From: a virus
IMG/VR virus record: IMGVR_UViG_3300045996_000343
Coordinates: 1 to 42,198 of that record
Strand: one strand, 5' to 3'
DNA: 42,198 nt
Below the pieces are notes generated by a model. That model did no database searches. It saw only the letters and a list, made by a program, of their open reading frames with translations, and was not told the DNA's origin. Below, in pieces: positions 19,561-28,638 of the stretch. Position 1 is the stretch's first letter, and every line of letters starts with the position of its first letter. A program made the position numbers and the translations under genes.

Positions 19561-19760
19561 GCCTTGTCCTGCTGGATCAGCCTACCAACCATCCCAAGCA
19601 CCAGAAGGGCGACAGCGATACCCACCACCGCCCACACAGGCAGCGCGTCCTGAAACTTGGAGGGAAGCACCGCCCACGTTCCGAGGAATGCGATGTTGAT
19701 CGCGGGAATCTGGATGGAGAGCCACTTACGGGCCTTGCGCCAGTCAGTAACGAGTTTCAT
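19557..19760 (-). CDS. Holin
   Basis: 67 residues. Two hydrophobic segments (about 18-33 and 41-60), a positively charged N-terminus (TDWRKARKW) and a charged end (RLIQQDKA): a class II holin. Overlaps the next gene by 4 bases and precedes the endolysin. Confidence 0.82.
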   Translation of the reverse strand: MKLVTDWRKARKWLSIQIPAINIAFLGTWAVLPSKFQDALPVWAVVGIAVALLVLGMVGRLIQQDKA

Positions 19761-19993
19761 GCCTTGTCCGCCTTCCTGTCGATCTTGTTTTCGATCCTGT
19801 CCAGCACATCCCGAATCTCACGAACCGCGTCCTTGAAGTCATGTTTCGTTATGTAGTCCCGCGCCAATTCCTCCCGGAGTCGGGAGAGGTCTGTGCGTAA
19901 CTCTTTGACAGCCCCCCACAGCTCGCGGGCAAACCAGCCCATGACAGCAAGCGAGGCTCCCGCCCCCACGTTGATGACGGTTTGAAAATCCAT
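19757..19993 (-). CDS. Membrane-anchored coiled-coil lysis-cassette protein
   Basis: 78 residues. One N-terminal membrane segment (VGAGASLAVMGWFARELWGAV), then a charged coiled coil (LRTDLSRLREELARDYITKHD) ending in EIRDVLDRIENKIDRKADKA. This form is seen next to holins as antiholin or accessory holin (XhlA-like). Which role is unclear. Confidence 0.72.
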   Translation of the reverse strand: MDFQTVINVGAGASLAVMGWFARELWGAVKELRTDLSRLREELARDYITKHDFKDAVREIRDVLDRIENKIDRKADKA

Positions 19994-20003
19994 GGGGGAA
20001 GCC

Positions 20004-20204
20004 TCAATCTCCGGTGTTTGCGCGTTCGCGCTGGTAGGAGCTTTGGCAGTGGTGATGCCCTAGCCCGAGAAGTAGCCAGAGGCCGTCAATACGATCCCTC
20101 CAGAATGTGTCGCCCGTCTCCTGCGCTACCTTCCACGAATAGGCAGAAAACGTCATGCCACAAGGCCCCCATCTGCGGCACAGGGATACATAGAACTTCC
20201 GCAT
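20004..20204 (-). CDS. First gene of lysis cluster, unknown function
   Basis: 66 residues from ATG 20204 (MRKFYVSLCRRWGPCGMTFS); a GTG 12 bases upstream is in frame. Rich in Trp, His and Cys (WKVAQETGDTFWRDRIDG, LGHHHC). Begins about 10 bases after an intrinsic terminator. I recognise a recurring small phage protein but no function. Confidence 0.68.
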   Translation of the reverse strand: MRKFYVSLCRRWGPCGMTFSAYSWKVAQETGDTFWRDRIDGLWLLLGLGHHHCQSSYQRERANTGD

Positions 20205-20214
20205 AGGGCCTCGC

Positions 20215-20244
20215 ACAAAAGAAAACCCGCCAAAAGGACGGGTT
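20215..20244 (-). terminator. Intrinsic terminator, minus strand
   Basis: AACCCGTCC-TTTT-GGCGGGTT followed by TTCTTTT on the minus strand. It lies after the late virion genes and before the lysis genes, so the lysis genes need read-through or their own promoter. Confidence 0.82.
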
Positions 20245-20292
20245 GCGTTGAATCTCGGTGGCTATTAAGCTCAGCCACCCAAGGGAGAAACC

Positions 20293-20538
20293 ATGATCCG
20301 AGCAGCGGTCTTGTGCGCCTTAATCGCCGGTTGCGGTGGCGGGGATGATCCCGACCCCTCCATAGAAGCATCGAGACGCGCTGCCATGGAATCCGCAGAG
20401 GAAACCTGCTCCACCCGTACCGGGCTTGGTCACATCTACATCAAGGAGCGCCAGAGATTCCACCCTGACGGCTCCTTCCGTGACCTTTCCATCCTCTGCC
20501 AGTGCGGGGATGGTTACTTGTTCTGGGCTAAGGGGTAA
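20293..20538 (+). CDS. Small lipoprotein on the opposite strand
   Basis: 81 residues. MIRAAVLCALIAGCGGGDDP has a lipobox (IAGC, Cys 14). The mature part has Cys at ETCSTR and CQCGDG. RBS GGGAGAAACC before ATG. It is a plus-strand gene set between minus-strand lysis and virion genes, with its own convergent arrangement: moron-like, a candidate for envelope alteration. Confidence 0.76.
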   Translation: MIRAAVLCALIAGCGGGDDPDPSIEASRRAAMESAEETCSTRTGLGHIYIKERQRFHPDGSFRDLSILCQCGDGYLFWAKG

Positions 20539-20547
20539 GATGCCCTG

Positions 20548-20670
20548 ATGGACTACATCGAGTTCAAGATGTGGAAGGCCCTGGCAATCATCGCCCTGGC
20601 CTTCCTTGCCGGACTATTCGGCTTTATTGGCCCGCGAGAAGGGGAAGGCCGCGATAAGCGCCCTGACTGA
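20548..20670 (+). CDS. Tiny membrane protein overlapping virion gene end
   Basis: 40 residues (MDYIEFKMWKALAIIALAFL...). One transmembrane segment (about 10-28), then a charged tail (GPREGEGRDKRPD). Follows the lipoprotein gene by 9 bases, no strong ribosome site. Overlaps the convergent end of the virion gene by 47 bases. Likely cotranscribed with the lipoprotein. Confidence 0.55.
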   Translation: MDYIEFKMWKALAIIALAFLAGLFGFIGPREGEGRDKRPD

Positions 20671-22288
20671 GCAGACCCATGGGGGCGGCTTCGTCCAGTA
20701 GCGCCGTTCCATTGCCAAGCAACCCACGCTGCGCGCCCTTGGAGAACATATAGGCGCGGGCCAATGGCGGGAGTGCGTAGTTCGTCGCACCAAGGGCCAC
20801 ACCAGCCGGACCCATCGCAGCAGCACCCAGCCCGCCAGTAAGCATCGAACCCATCGGCTTCAAAGCATTGACGCCAGGCGAGCCGATCAGGTGCGGAGGT
20901 TGGGCGGCTTTGTTGAAGGTGTTGCCGAACTGCGCAACCGTCTTCAGATCGCCAGACAGAGGCTTCCCCTTCTGCAACTCCCGAGCCAAAGCGCGAGCGT
21001 CCACAGTACCCGCACCTTCCCTCAAGCCCTTCTCCACAGTGAAGCTCTTGGCGATGTTCTGCCGAGCAGCACGGTAAGCGCCCAATAGGTCTTTCTGACC
21101 AGCAGCGCCCAGAGCGTCGTCAATCGCTCCCTCGTAGGCCGAAGCCAGAGACTTGTAGGTCTTACCCAGGGCCTTGTCACCCTTGCCGAAGGCTTCGTCC
21201 GCACTCTCCCGAAGTACCCGGATGGCGTCCACCGCGTCCCCAGAATCGAACGCTGCGGACTTGTGGGCGTTGACCAGATCCGTGATCTGCGCCTTTTCCT
21301 TGCCGAGCGCTGGGATGGTCCCTTTGCCGGTGAAGTTCTTGACGATATCGTCTAGCGAGTCGTTGAACTTCTGCCCAGCAGGAATCGTGCCGAAGTTGCG
21401 GACAGGCTCATACCCGGCCTGATGCTGGACTCCACGGTATGCAGCCATCGCTTCTTTGGTAAGCGGAGCATCGGGAGCCATCCCGAGAGACTTGCGGACA
21501 AGGGAGTTCGTCACTTCCTGGTTCTGCGTCGATGCCATTTGGGCAGTCTCAAACTTTCCCGACAGGGATTCCACCGTCCGGTTGCGGAAGGACGGATTCA
21601 CCTGAGACGGGGGGATAAGATACCCAGCATCCATCGCCTTGCGGGCGGTGTCGAGCATTTCCGGGGTTGCGTTGGGACTGCTGCCACGAAGGTAGCGCCC
21701 TGCACTTCCGGCCATCTGCGTAGCGCCAGGCAAAACACCACCGATCATCGCGCCGGTCCCGGCATCTGACGGGTTCACCAGTCCAGCGGTAGCTCCGCCC
21801 ACCGTCGCACCAGTCCCGAGGCGAGCCACAGTCCCGGCACCCGTACCGGCCAACTCTCCGACACGGAAACCGCCCGTTTGCAGGCCCCTAGCGACCCCTT
21901 CTAGGATGGGTTCGATCCCCGCGCCATACCGGGAGGCGGCAAGAGCTTGGAAGGGTTTCGCGATGGCTCCGCCGATGCCAGCGGTCCCGGCAATCTCCGC
22001 GCCGAGCTTGCCGCCCTTATAGGCCAGAGAGTCCGTGTCGGCACCCATTGAGCCTAGCGCTTGATCCATCATCGCGCGACGGTCGTTCCTGCCGATGTAG
22101 TCGTTCTGCACGCCGACTGCACGCGCGGCAGCATCCACCGGCATCATCAGGGTTGCACCGATGGACCCGGCCCCACGGACAGCACCAGCGGCGACGTTGC
22201 CAACCTGCTGCTTTACCTTGTCCGTGAAAGACGTTTCAGGCGGCAGGATTTCATACCGGCCTTCAGGTTCCAGGATTTCGTAGGGCAT
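20624..22288 (-). CDS. Internal virion protein
   Basis: 554 residues (MPYEILEPEGRYEILPPETS...). N-terminal membrane-active or Gly/Ala-rich region (VGNVAAGAVRGAGSIGATLMM, GAGTVARLGTGATVGGATAG), then a long helical part (GKTYKSLASAYEGAIDDALG, AYRAARQNIAKSFTV). Such large proteins at the end of podovirus late operons are ejected into the host on DNA entry. Order and composition support the call, not a named family. Confidence 0.78.
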   Translation of the reverse strand: MPYEILEPEGRYEILPPETSFTDKVKQQVGNVAAGAVRGAGSIGATLMMPVDAAARAVGVQNDYIGRNDRRAMMDQALGSMGADTDSLAYKGGKLGAEIAGTAGIGGAIAKPFQALAASRYGAGIEPILEGVARGLQTGGFRVGELAGTGAGTVARLGTGATVGGATAGLVNPSDAGTGAMIGGVLPGATQMAGSAGRYLRGSSPNATPEMLDTARKAMDAGYLIPPSQVNPSFRNRTVESLSGKFETAQMASTQNQEVTNSLVRKSLGMAPDAPLTKEAMAAYRGVQHQAGYEPVRNFGTIPAGQKFNDSLDDIVKNFTGKGTIPALGKEKAQITDLVNAHKSAAFDSGDAVDAIRVLRESADEAFGKGDKALGKTYKSLASAYEGAIDDALGAAGQKDLLGAYRAARQNIAKSFTVEKGLREGAGTVDARALARELQKGKPLSGDLKTVAQFGNTFNKAAQPPHLIGSPGVNALKPMGSMLTGGLGAAAMGPAGVALGATNYALPPLARAYMFSKGAQRGLLGNGTALLDEAAPMGLLSQGAYRGLPLLAGQ

Positions 22289-23779
22289 TTACTTCTCCGG
22301 CATCCAAGACATGCCGTTAAAAACCAGCGTCTTCCCGGTCACGGTGTCCCGAGCCCGCGCACCTTTAGGGGCGGTCTTCGGGAGCGTGTTGACAAGATTC
22401 GCCTTGGGAGCCTCAAAGCTGGACGTAGCGCCACCCTGGCCGCCCTGCGCTTGGCTAACCACATTGCGCCAGTTGGTGTAGTGTTTCTCGATCTTCTCCA
22501 GCGCCTGATTGAGTTGAGACGGGCTCTGCATCTGGTCGAGAGAGGCAACGGTTGATTGCAGGGCAACCAATTCCTGCACAGCCACAGCACCCAACGCGCC
22601 GCCAGTAGGCGACTCTTGCCGCATCTGCTGGAGGCGATCAAAGCCGAGGTTTGCTTTGACGGTCTGGAGCTTGTTCGACAAGTCGCGCGCTTCCGTCGCA
22701 GGGACGTTCGCAAGAATGCCGCCAACGCCAGCGGTGTTCATTCCTACCATCTTCTTGGCGTCTCGCACCTCCTGAAGCACGGAATCCGCCTGCGCAACGG
22801 CGCTCTTCTGGCGAATCGCATCCTTCTCGGCTTCTTTGGACGCCTTTGTCTCAATGGGTTGGCCGTTCTGCGTAGCAGCCTTGAACTCGCCGGTTTGCAT
22901 GTTCACCAAGCCGCCGCGAGTAGCGTCGTACTGCCATTTCCCGGCGCTTGCCGTTTCCCGCGCCCGTGCATCCGCCAAGTCCTGACCGCGCTTGGTCAGG
23001 CCGTGATTGGCCCAGCCCAGCGCGTTGGAGGCTTTCGCTTCCGGCGACATACCCATTGGCAGGGACATGCCAGCACGCGGGATGACAGCGGCTTGACGGT
23101 CGCCGAGGTTGACCAGTTGCGCAGCTTCAAACTCGGTCATGGGCTTACCCACCGGTTGGCCGAACTTGTCGAGTTGCTGCACCATCTTTTCCCCGTTGGG
23201 GCCTGGCACATTGACAAGGCGAGCGACCTCCTGGCGACCGATGCTGTCGATAGCCGCGTACTTCTGAATCATGTCGGGGTGCATACCCATCAGCGCAGCC
23301 CGGTGGGCATCAAAGCGGCCACCACCTTGCGGCTGCATCTGTGGCTGCATCTGCGGAGCCTGCATCGGAGCTTGCATGGGCTCCATTGGAGACTCGCCCT
23401 GCCCCTCAGGCATCGGCATGGCCTGCGGCATCCGCTGGGGCATGGCTTGCGGCATTCCTTGGCCTTGCGGCTGACCGCCAGGAGGTTGCATCCCGTACAG
23501 GCTAGGCAGGGCTTGCTGAATTGCGCGTTGGCGCTCAATTTCAGCTTGTTCCTGCGCGGCCTTCTGCTGGCGTGCTTGTGCCTCCGCCTGCATGTTCTGA
23601 ATCTGCATGGCGCGGTATTGGGCTTCCTGCTGCAACTGCTTGGACTTGACGCCAGCGTCCCCAGCAGCGAGCAACCCGCCGCCGAAGTCGCCTTTCACCA
23701 TGTGCCCAAAAAGGGCCATGTTCTGCGCGTAGCGGGGATCGTCCGTGCTGGACGCAAAGACTTGATCGAGCAGGCCCAT
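22289..23779 (-). CDS. Structural protein, Gln/Pro-rich (internal virion type)
   Basis: 496 residues from ATG 23779, overlapping the previous stop. MGLLDQVFASSTDDPRYAQN, then coiled coil, then a Met/Pro/Gln-rich stretch (PQAMPQRMPQAMPMPEGQGE; MQAPMQAPQMQPQMQPQGGG) at about 95-150, then helices to a C-terminal (KGARARDTVTGKTLVFNGMS). Low-complexity segment likely flexible. Likely ejected with the neighbouring virion proteins. Confidence 0.75.
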   Translation of the reverse strand: MGLLDQVFASSTDDPRYAQNMALFGHMVKGDFGGGLLAAGDAGVKSKQLQQEAQYRAMQIQNMQAEAQARQQKAAQEQAEIERQRAIQQALPSLYGMQPPGGQPQGQGMPQAMPQRMPQAMPMPEGQGESPMEPMQAPMQAPQMQPQMQPQGGGRFDAHRAALMGMHPDMIQKYAAIDSIGRQEVARLVNVPGPNGEKMVQQLDKFGQPVGKPMTEFEAAQLVNLGDRQAAVIPRAGMSLPMGMSPEAKASNALGWANHGLTKRGQDLADARARETASAGKWQYDATRGGLVNMQTGEFKAATQNGQPIETKASKEAEKDAIRQKSAVAQADSVLQEVRDAKKMVGMNTAGVGGILANVPATEARDLSNKLQTVKANLGFDRLQQMRQESPTGGALGAVAVQELVALQSTVASLDQMQSPSQLNQALEKIEKHYTNWRNVVSQAQGGQGGATSSFEAPKANLVNTLPKTAPKGARARDTVTGKTLVFNGMSWMPEK

Positions 23780-24738
23780 TACCACCACCCCCCAGCGTTA
23801 CCCATCTGGTAGATACCAGCCGCACCACCCAGAGCACCCATCCACCCGCCACCGGAGCTAGAAGTGTTCGTGGTCGTGCCGTTGCCTGCGAACTTCGCGT
23901 AAACGTCCGAAGCGTTTTGCATGGGCAGCCATTGGGTTTGCAACCCCTGCGTAATCAGCCCAGACCCCAGACCAGCCGTGGCGAGGTCTTGACCTCGTTG
24001 CGAGGTATAGAAATTCTGATCCCCCTGATACTGCTGCAGGCCACGGTCCATGCCTTGGTTGTAGTTCTGCAGGTCTTGACCACGCATCGTGATGTCCTGG
24101 CCGCGCTGACCAACAAAGGAGTTCGTATCAATGCCGTACTTCTGCATATTCCGGTTCGCGTCGTTCTCATACGCGGACCCGTACATATCGGCGAGGTTGG
24201 AGGACAAGTAGTTGGAGGCTTGCCCCAGCGCAGTACCTTGCGCGACACCTTGACGCGACCCACCCAGCCCACCGGAGGCGACAGAGTTACCCTGAATGCC
24301 TAGCAGGTTCTGTCCCAACATCTGGTTGGTCTGGTTCATGATCCCCTGGCCCTGCTGCTGCAGCCAAGGGTTAGACGGAGCCGTGGAGTTGAGTCGCGGA
24401 CCCATGCCGTAACCAGTGCCCTTGTCCGGGGCAATGGGACCGGTAGGCATCCCCATGCGTTCCATCCCGTAGCCAGTCCCCTTGTCAGGAGCGAACGGGC
24501 CGCCGTAGTTACTACCGCCCATGCCGAAGGAGTTGCCCGCCACGTTGGAGGTGGGCATGGCCGGGCCTTGCGGCATCTGTACTTGGTTGAACCCGTTGCC
24601 AGCGATGGGACTACCCAGAAGCCCGCTGCCCTGGTTGAACATCTGCTGCCCAAGGGAGATTGCCGGGCCTTGGCGTTGGGCGGGCGTCTTCTGGCCTGGG
24701 GTGGGACCAGTCGGCTTGTTGGGGGTGATGATTGCCAT
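23779..24738 (-). CDS. Structural protein, Gly/Gln/Asn-rich
   Basis: 319 residues. PGQKTPAQRQGPAISLGQQM and repeats of PDKGTGYGM (two, near 75 and 97), then NQGMDRGLQQYQGDQNFYTS and a Gly-rich C-terminus. Preceded by the covarying hairpin leader L3. Probably an internal virion or tail-linked protein with flexible segments. Confidence 0.72.
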   Translation of the reverse strand: MAIITPNKPTGPTPGQKTPAQRQGPAISLGQQMFNQGSGLLGSPIAGNGFNQVQMPQGPAMPTSNVAGNSFGMGGSNYGGPFAPDKGTGYGMERMGMPTGPIAPDKGTGYGMGPRLNSTAPSNPWLQQQGQGIMNQTNQMLGQNLLGIQGNSVASGGLGGSRQGVAQGTALGQASNYLSSNLADMYGSAYENDANRNMQKYGIDTNSFVGQRGQDITMRGQDLQNYNQGMDRGLQQYQGDQNFYTSQRGQDLATAGLGSGLITQGLQTQWLPMQNASDVYAKFAGNGTTTNTSSSGGGWMGALGGAAGIYQMGNAGGWW

Positions 24739-24769
24739 ATTTACTCCGGCGCTGTCGCAGCGTTAGGGG
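24739..24769 (-). promoter_or_regulatory. Hairpin leader L3
   Basis: CCCCTAA, then CGCTG-CGA-CAGCG, 11 nt (with CCGGAG), then ATG 24738. Same spacing and flanks as L1 and L2. Confidence 0.8.
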
Positions 24770-24775
24770 TTGATT

Positions 24776-26056
24776 TCAGAGAAGACCGCGCTTGGCTTTC
24801 TTCTTGTCGGTCTTTTTGTTGACGGTCCTCAGAAGACCTTGATTCAGCATTCCGGGGTTGCTCAGTTGCTGATTCATCAACCACTGAGACTGAGGAATCA
24901 AGCCGCCTTGACCGTACACCGGACCCTGCAGCCACTCAGGCAACTCCTTGGTGGAGGTGGTGGTTTGTTCCTGCCCCTCCGACCCACCCAGAGCACCGAG
25001 CAGGGGAAGTGCGATCTTCATGATGTCGGAGGTAGCCACAGACCCCAGGCCGGGGATGTTCACCGAGCCACCGAACATCCCGCCAGAGCCACCAGCACTA
25101 GAGCCGGAGCCGAACATGCTTCCCGTGCCCGTAGAACCGTAGCCAGAGGCCGTAGGAGCGCCCACACCCTGAAGCGGAACCGTCCCATACCCACCGGCAG
25201 CACCACCGGCAGCACCGTCCCACGAACCCACACCGGACTGGACACCTTCGCCCAGGAAAGCACCGTCCCCCCCGGTCGCGCCGACAGTGCCAACCCCGGC
25301 ACCGCCAGCCGCTGCAGCGTTCGCACCAGCAGCGCCAGCCGTACCAGCGTTCACGCCGAAGTTCCCTGAAGCGGCCAGCGCACCCTCGCCCATGGTCGCG
25401 CCAGTGCCTACAGCAGAAGTGCCGGTAGTAGCAGGGGCCATGTACGCACCCAGACCAGCAGCGGCCATCGAGGCAAGGACCGTCAACTGCCACCGATCCC
25501 ACGACTTGTCGCCCAGAGTGCTGGGGACGTTACCCCCGACGTAATCGCCTTTCCTGTCGAAGATGTCGAAGCCTTGGCCGTTGTACGCCCCCAAGTCGCC
25601 ATCCCAATCGGGGCGGTACGCAGTGGCGGAGTACGCCATCTCTCCTGGCTTTCGACCAGCACCATCCACCGCGCCGCCGAACATGAAGTCGTACTTACTG
25701 GACGCTCCTGCTTCTTGATCGACAGGGCCGCCACGGTAGTAGTTCCCGCCAACCATGTACTTCTTGCCGTCATCGCCCATGTACGTGTACGTCTTCATGG
25801 CGTCGTACAGCTTCTGAGACTCGGCCCCGTGAGGGTCGCCGTTGTCCATCCAGGTTCTGGACGGATCAACACCGTTTTTGTTGATGTCGTTGATGTACGC
25901 GACCTGCTCCGGGGTCAGTTGCTGACCCGTCTGCATATCCCGCCACTTGTCCTTATTGCCCCAGAAGTCGCCAATCCCTTGGTTGTACGGGTTCTGATGG
26001 TTGAGCCCGTCGGACGTGTAGAGCTTGCTGGGGTCGAATTGGTAGGGGTCTGCCAT
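24776..26056 (-). CDS. Large Gly/Ala-rich virion protein
   Basis: 426 residues from ATG 26056 (MADPYQFDPSKLYTSDGLNH), RBS AGAGGAAAAC. Begins with a polar, Asp/Asn/Tyr-rich domain (about 1-165), then a membrane-like and Gly/Ala/Ser-rich region (about 170-345), then a Lys-rich end (KKTDKKKAKRGLL). Membrane-interacting internal virion protein is likely. Confidence 0.72.
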   Translation of the reverse strand: MADPYQFDPSKLYTSDGLNHQNPYNQGIGDFWGNKDKWRDMQTGQQLTPEQVAYINDINKNGVDPSRTWMDNGDPHGAESQKLYDAMKTYTYMGDDGKKYMVGGNYYRGGPVDQEAGASSKYDFMFGGAVDGAGRKPGEMAYSATAYRPDWDGDLGAYNGQGFDIFDRKGDYVGGNVPSTLGDKSWDRWQLTVLASMAAAGLGAYMAPATTGTSAVGTGATMGEGALAASGNFGVNAGTAGAAGANAAAAGGAGVGTVGATGGDGAFLGEGVQSGVGSWDGAAGGAAGGYGTVPLQGVGAPTASGYGSTGTGSMFGSGSSAGGSGGMFGGSVNIPGLGSVATSDIMKIALPLLGALGGSEGQEQTTTSTKELPEWLQGPVYGQGGLIPQSQWLMNQQLSNPGMLNQGLLRTVNKKTDKKKAKRGLL

Positions 26057-26069
26057 GTTTTCCTCTTGA

Positions 26070-26324
26070 TTAGCCAATGAATACCCAAGCGGTATTGCTT
26101 CCGTTCCTGCGGTACATCCCAGACCCAGAGCCAGGGTCCCAATTCGTCCCGTCAGCGATTACTGTCATGTGCGCATAAACCTTGTCTGGCTCCGCTCTAC
26201 GCACCTGGTATCTAACGCTCATGAATCCGCTGTTGATCGCGTTGTAGATGTCCTGGATGACCTGTTCCACCGCTCTAGCGTCGTACTCCGCAGGTAGCTT
26301 TCTCGGCTTCTCAAACAGGCTCAC
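26070..26324 (-). CDS. Small virion-region protein
   Basis: 84 residues (MSLFEKPRKLPAEYDARAVE...). Helix (VEQVIQDIYNAINSGFM), then VRYQVRRAEPDKVYAHMTVIA and GSGSGMYRRNGSNTAWVFIG. Resembles small tail-assembly proteins encoded after gp10-like genes. Function unknown. Confidence 0.65.
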   Translation of the reverse strand: MSLFEKPRKLPAEYDARAVEQVIQDIYNAINSGFMSVRYQVRRAEPDKVYAHMTVIADGTNWDPGSGSGMYRRNGSNTAWVFIG

Positions 26325-28042
26325 CGCTTGCCTCCAGTGGTGAAGTCCAGATCAGCGGAGCGGACGCGGACTTGGTAGTACGGGAAGCTCGATGGGGCTG
26401 CGGAGGTCGTGATGGAGAGCTTCACCGCCAAGTACCGTCCACCCGTTGCGCGAGCGTTGCAGTAGTCCGTGGTGCCGGGGGTGTAGGTCACTCCCGTGGC
26501 GTAGGTCGGGGCCGTGTCGGTGAACTTGTGCGAGCCGTGGGAGACGGTGTAAGCCACCGTGTAGCCGGTCACGGTGTCAATCAACCACCTGGACCGCTGG
26601 AGGTTCTTGAATGTGTCCGCGCTGCCTGCGTCGATGCCTTTGCGCTCGATGTAGTAGCTTGTGATCGTGGTTGCGTTGTCATCAAGAATGACCAACCCAG
26701 CCGAAGAAGACCCGCCAGTGGAGTAGAGCTTGAGGTTATCTTCAGTGTTGGAGCGGACGGAGATGGCGTCGTTCTTGTTAGACACCGACACCTTGCCCCA
26801 AGTGTCGTCTACCCAATTCCAGATCAGGGCGTCACTTGACTGGAATCCAGCCGCTACGGGCGGGTCGATATAGCCAATCCAGACCTCGTTTTGGCGAGCA
26901 TGGGCGACAACCCACGAAATGCTGACAGCCTCCCCGCTACCCGACGTTCTTCCTCGACCGAGGATGTTCTGGACCTTCCCGATGGAAATGTCCTTCGTGA
27001 CCCCACCAGAGTGGACGCGAATGTGCCTGTCCCGATCCACGAACACATGCCCACCGGGGAAGTCAGCCACCATCCGAGCGGCATACAGCCCCTCGTCTCC
27101 GGGGAGTTTGGTGAACTGGAATACATCGTTACCGCCGATGTACCGCATCACCAACCTACCCTTGGTGCCGTAGACGATCAGGTCATCCCCAAGGGGTTGA
27201 GCCCAGACCATCTCGCCAATCTCAGGCTTGTCCACATCACCGGCCTGGTTCGTCAGGGACGCGGTAAACCCGTTGTGCGGGACGGTTCCAGGCTCCGACG
27301 CATTGCTCCAGCAGATGCGGAACGGGTATTCGACAGAGCTGATCGTCGGGGCCAGTTGGACGATGTAGTTGCCGAACGGGACCGAGACGCGGGCAGTGTA
27401 CGAGCCCACCACCTTGCGGATCGGGATAGAGGTATCCCCACCCCAGTAGTAGCACCCGCCCGTAGTGGAATTGAGGATCAGAACCCCGCTCAACTCACCG
27501 CCGCGCGTGACGCTGACATGGTTGTCGGCGGCCACAGAGTACATCCCGAAAGCGGTAGCAGGGCTAGTAGCGGGGGCAGATGCGACCGTGTAGGTAAAGA
27601 CCGTCGCACTGGTAACGGTGATCGCTACAGATTCTGCGTTGTATGTCGATGGAGTGAATCCCCACGCAGAGATGATGTCACCAGTGGTCCGGTTGTGGGC
27701 GACCGCCGTGGTGATCGTGACCGTAGTTCCTGCAGCCGTGGCGTTGGAGATGACCCGGCCTTCGGTCTTGCGGGTGATCGCGGTCGGAGTGGTCGAACCA
27801 CCAACCGTGTAGACCTCCGTAGCGTCGTCGGTCGAGCAGACAATGTAGGTGTTCGTTGAGGTGTAGAGCTGCGCCAGGTCACCACCCGTATTCCCGGTGA
27901 AGGACACTCCGGTGGAAGTCGTCCCGCCCACAAGCTCCGCAAACCCGCCACGAAAGCGGAACCCGGAGCAGTCGGTGACGAACCCATCCGCAGCCTCAGA
28001 CCCTAGTGCGTCGGTGAGGCCCTGACCGAACGTGACTTTCAT
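26321..28042 (-). CDS. Tail/packaged-DNA stabilisation-like protein
   Basis: 573 residues (MKVTFGQGLTDALGSEAADG...). Beta-rich with many Thr/Gly/Val, motifs DCSGFRFRGGFAELVGG, VVGSYTARVSVPFGNYIVQL and a C-terminal IDTVTGYTVAYTVSHGSHKF. Length and position after the adaptor gene fit a P22 gp10-like tail-machine protein that closes the portal. Family call is by pattern only. Confidence 0.72.
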   Translation of the reverse strand: MKVTFGQGLTDALGSEAADGFVTDCSGFRFRGGFAELVGGTTSTGVSFTGNTGGDLAQLYTSTNTYIVCSTDDATEVYTVGGSTTPTAITRKTEGRVISNATAAGTTVTITTAVAHNRTTGDIISAWGFTPSTYNAESVAITVTSATVFTYTVASAPATSPATAFGMYSVAADNHVSVTRGGELSGVLILNSTTGGCYYWGGDTSIPIRKVVGSYTARVSVPFGNYIVQLAPTISSVEYPFRICWSNASEPGTVPHNGFTASLTNQAGDVDKPEIGEMVWAQPLGDDLIVYGTKGRLVMRYIGGNDVFQFTKLPGDEGLYAARMVADFPGGHVFVDRDRHIRVHSGGVTKDISIGKVQNILGRGRTSGSGEAVSISWVVAHARQNEVWIGYIDPPVAAGFQSSDALIWNWVDDTWGKVSVSNKNDAISVRSNTEDNLKLYSTGGSSSAGLVILDDNATTITSYYIERKGIDAGSADTFKNLQRSRWLIDTVTGYTVAYTVSHGSHKFTDTAPTYATGVTYTPGTTDYCNARATGGRYLAVKLSITTSAAPSSFPYYQVRVRSADLDFTTGGKR

Positions 28043-28635
28043 CGCGGACGGACCTGCAGGGGACCGGCGTACTTGCGGTCCTCGTTGTTCTGATTGATCC
28101 GGTCACAAGCCGCGTTGAACAGAAGCCCGAACTTCTGAGCTTTCGCATCGTCTTCCGTCAAGATGCAGGCGTGCATGGCCGAGCCATACAGGTACGCATC
28201 AGGGAAGTTGGTAAGGATTGTGTTGGTGGCGTTGGACCCAGACAAGACGGTGAAGCGAATAGCTCCCGTGATGACGATGGAGCCAGAGCCCATCGGGGTC
28301 GTCTTGATCGTGCTGCCGGTCAAGGTGTAGTAATACCCATCGCCGGAGTCGTTGGCCCGCAGGAAGTCGTAGACATCAGGGGTGACGTAGCGCAACTCAC
28401 GATCAGGTGAACCATCCCAATACACCGAGCGGGCAGAGACGAACCCCGTAGGGAGAGGGCCGGAGCCGTTGGTGATAGTGACCGTGGAAGCCGTCTCTGC
28501 CTCCATCAGCTTGCACTTGGTCTGCAAGGAGGATTCGCAGAGAGTCACCGCATCCACGATCTGGGATGTGAGGTCGGTACGGTTGATGAGGTCGGCAACC
28601 GCTGCCTTGAGTTCCGTATAGGTGGACAGGGCCAT
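28039..28635 (-). CDS. Head-tail adaptor protein
   Basis: 198 residues (MALSTYTELKAAVADLINRT...). Helical N-terminus with ELKAAVADLINRTDLTSQIV, central beta part (LPTGFVSARSVYWDG), and a conserved AYLYGSAMHACILTEDDAKA end. This is the usual pattern of the phage adaptor next to gp10-like proteins. ATGA overlap with the downstream tail gene. Confidence 0.78.
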   Translation of the reverse strand: MALSTYTELKAAVADLINRTDLTSQIVDAVTLCESSLQTKCKLMEAETASTVTITNGSGPLPTGFVSARSVYWDGSPDRELRYVTPDVYDFLRANDSGDGYYYTLTGSTIKTTPMGSGSIVITGAIRFTVLSGSNATNTILTNFPDAYLYGSAMHACILTEDDAKAQKFGLLFNAACDRINQNNEDRKYAGPLQVRPR

Positions 28636-28638
28636 GGG

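Noticed and set aside
22556-23812. Long plus-strand frame of 418 residues opposite a virion gene
   Set aside because: His/Leu/Arg-rich composition is a shadow of the Gln/Met/Pro-rich minus-strand gene.
26891-27859. Plus-strand 322-residue frame
   Set aside because: Antisense to the gp10-like gene, with Arg/Asp-rich shadow composition and no start signals.
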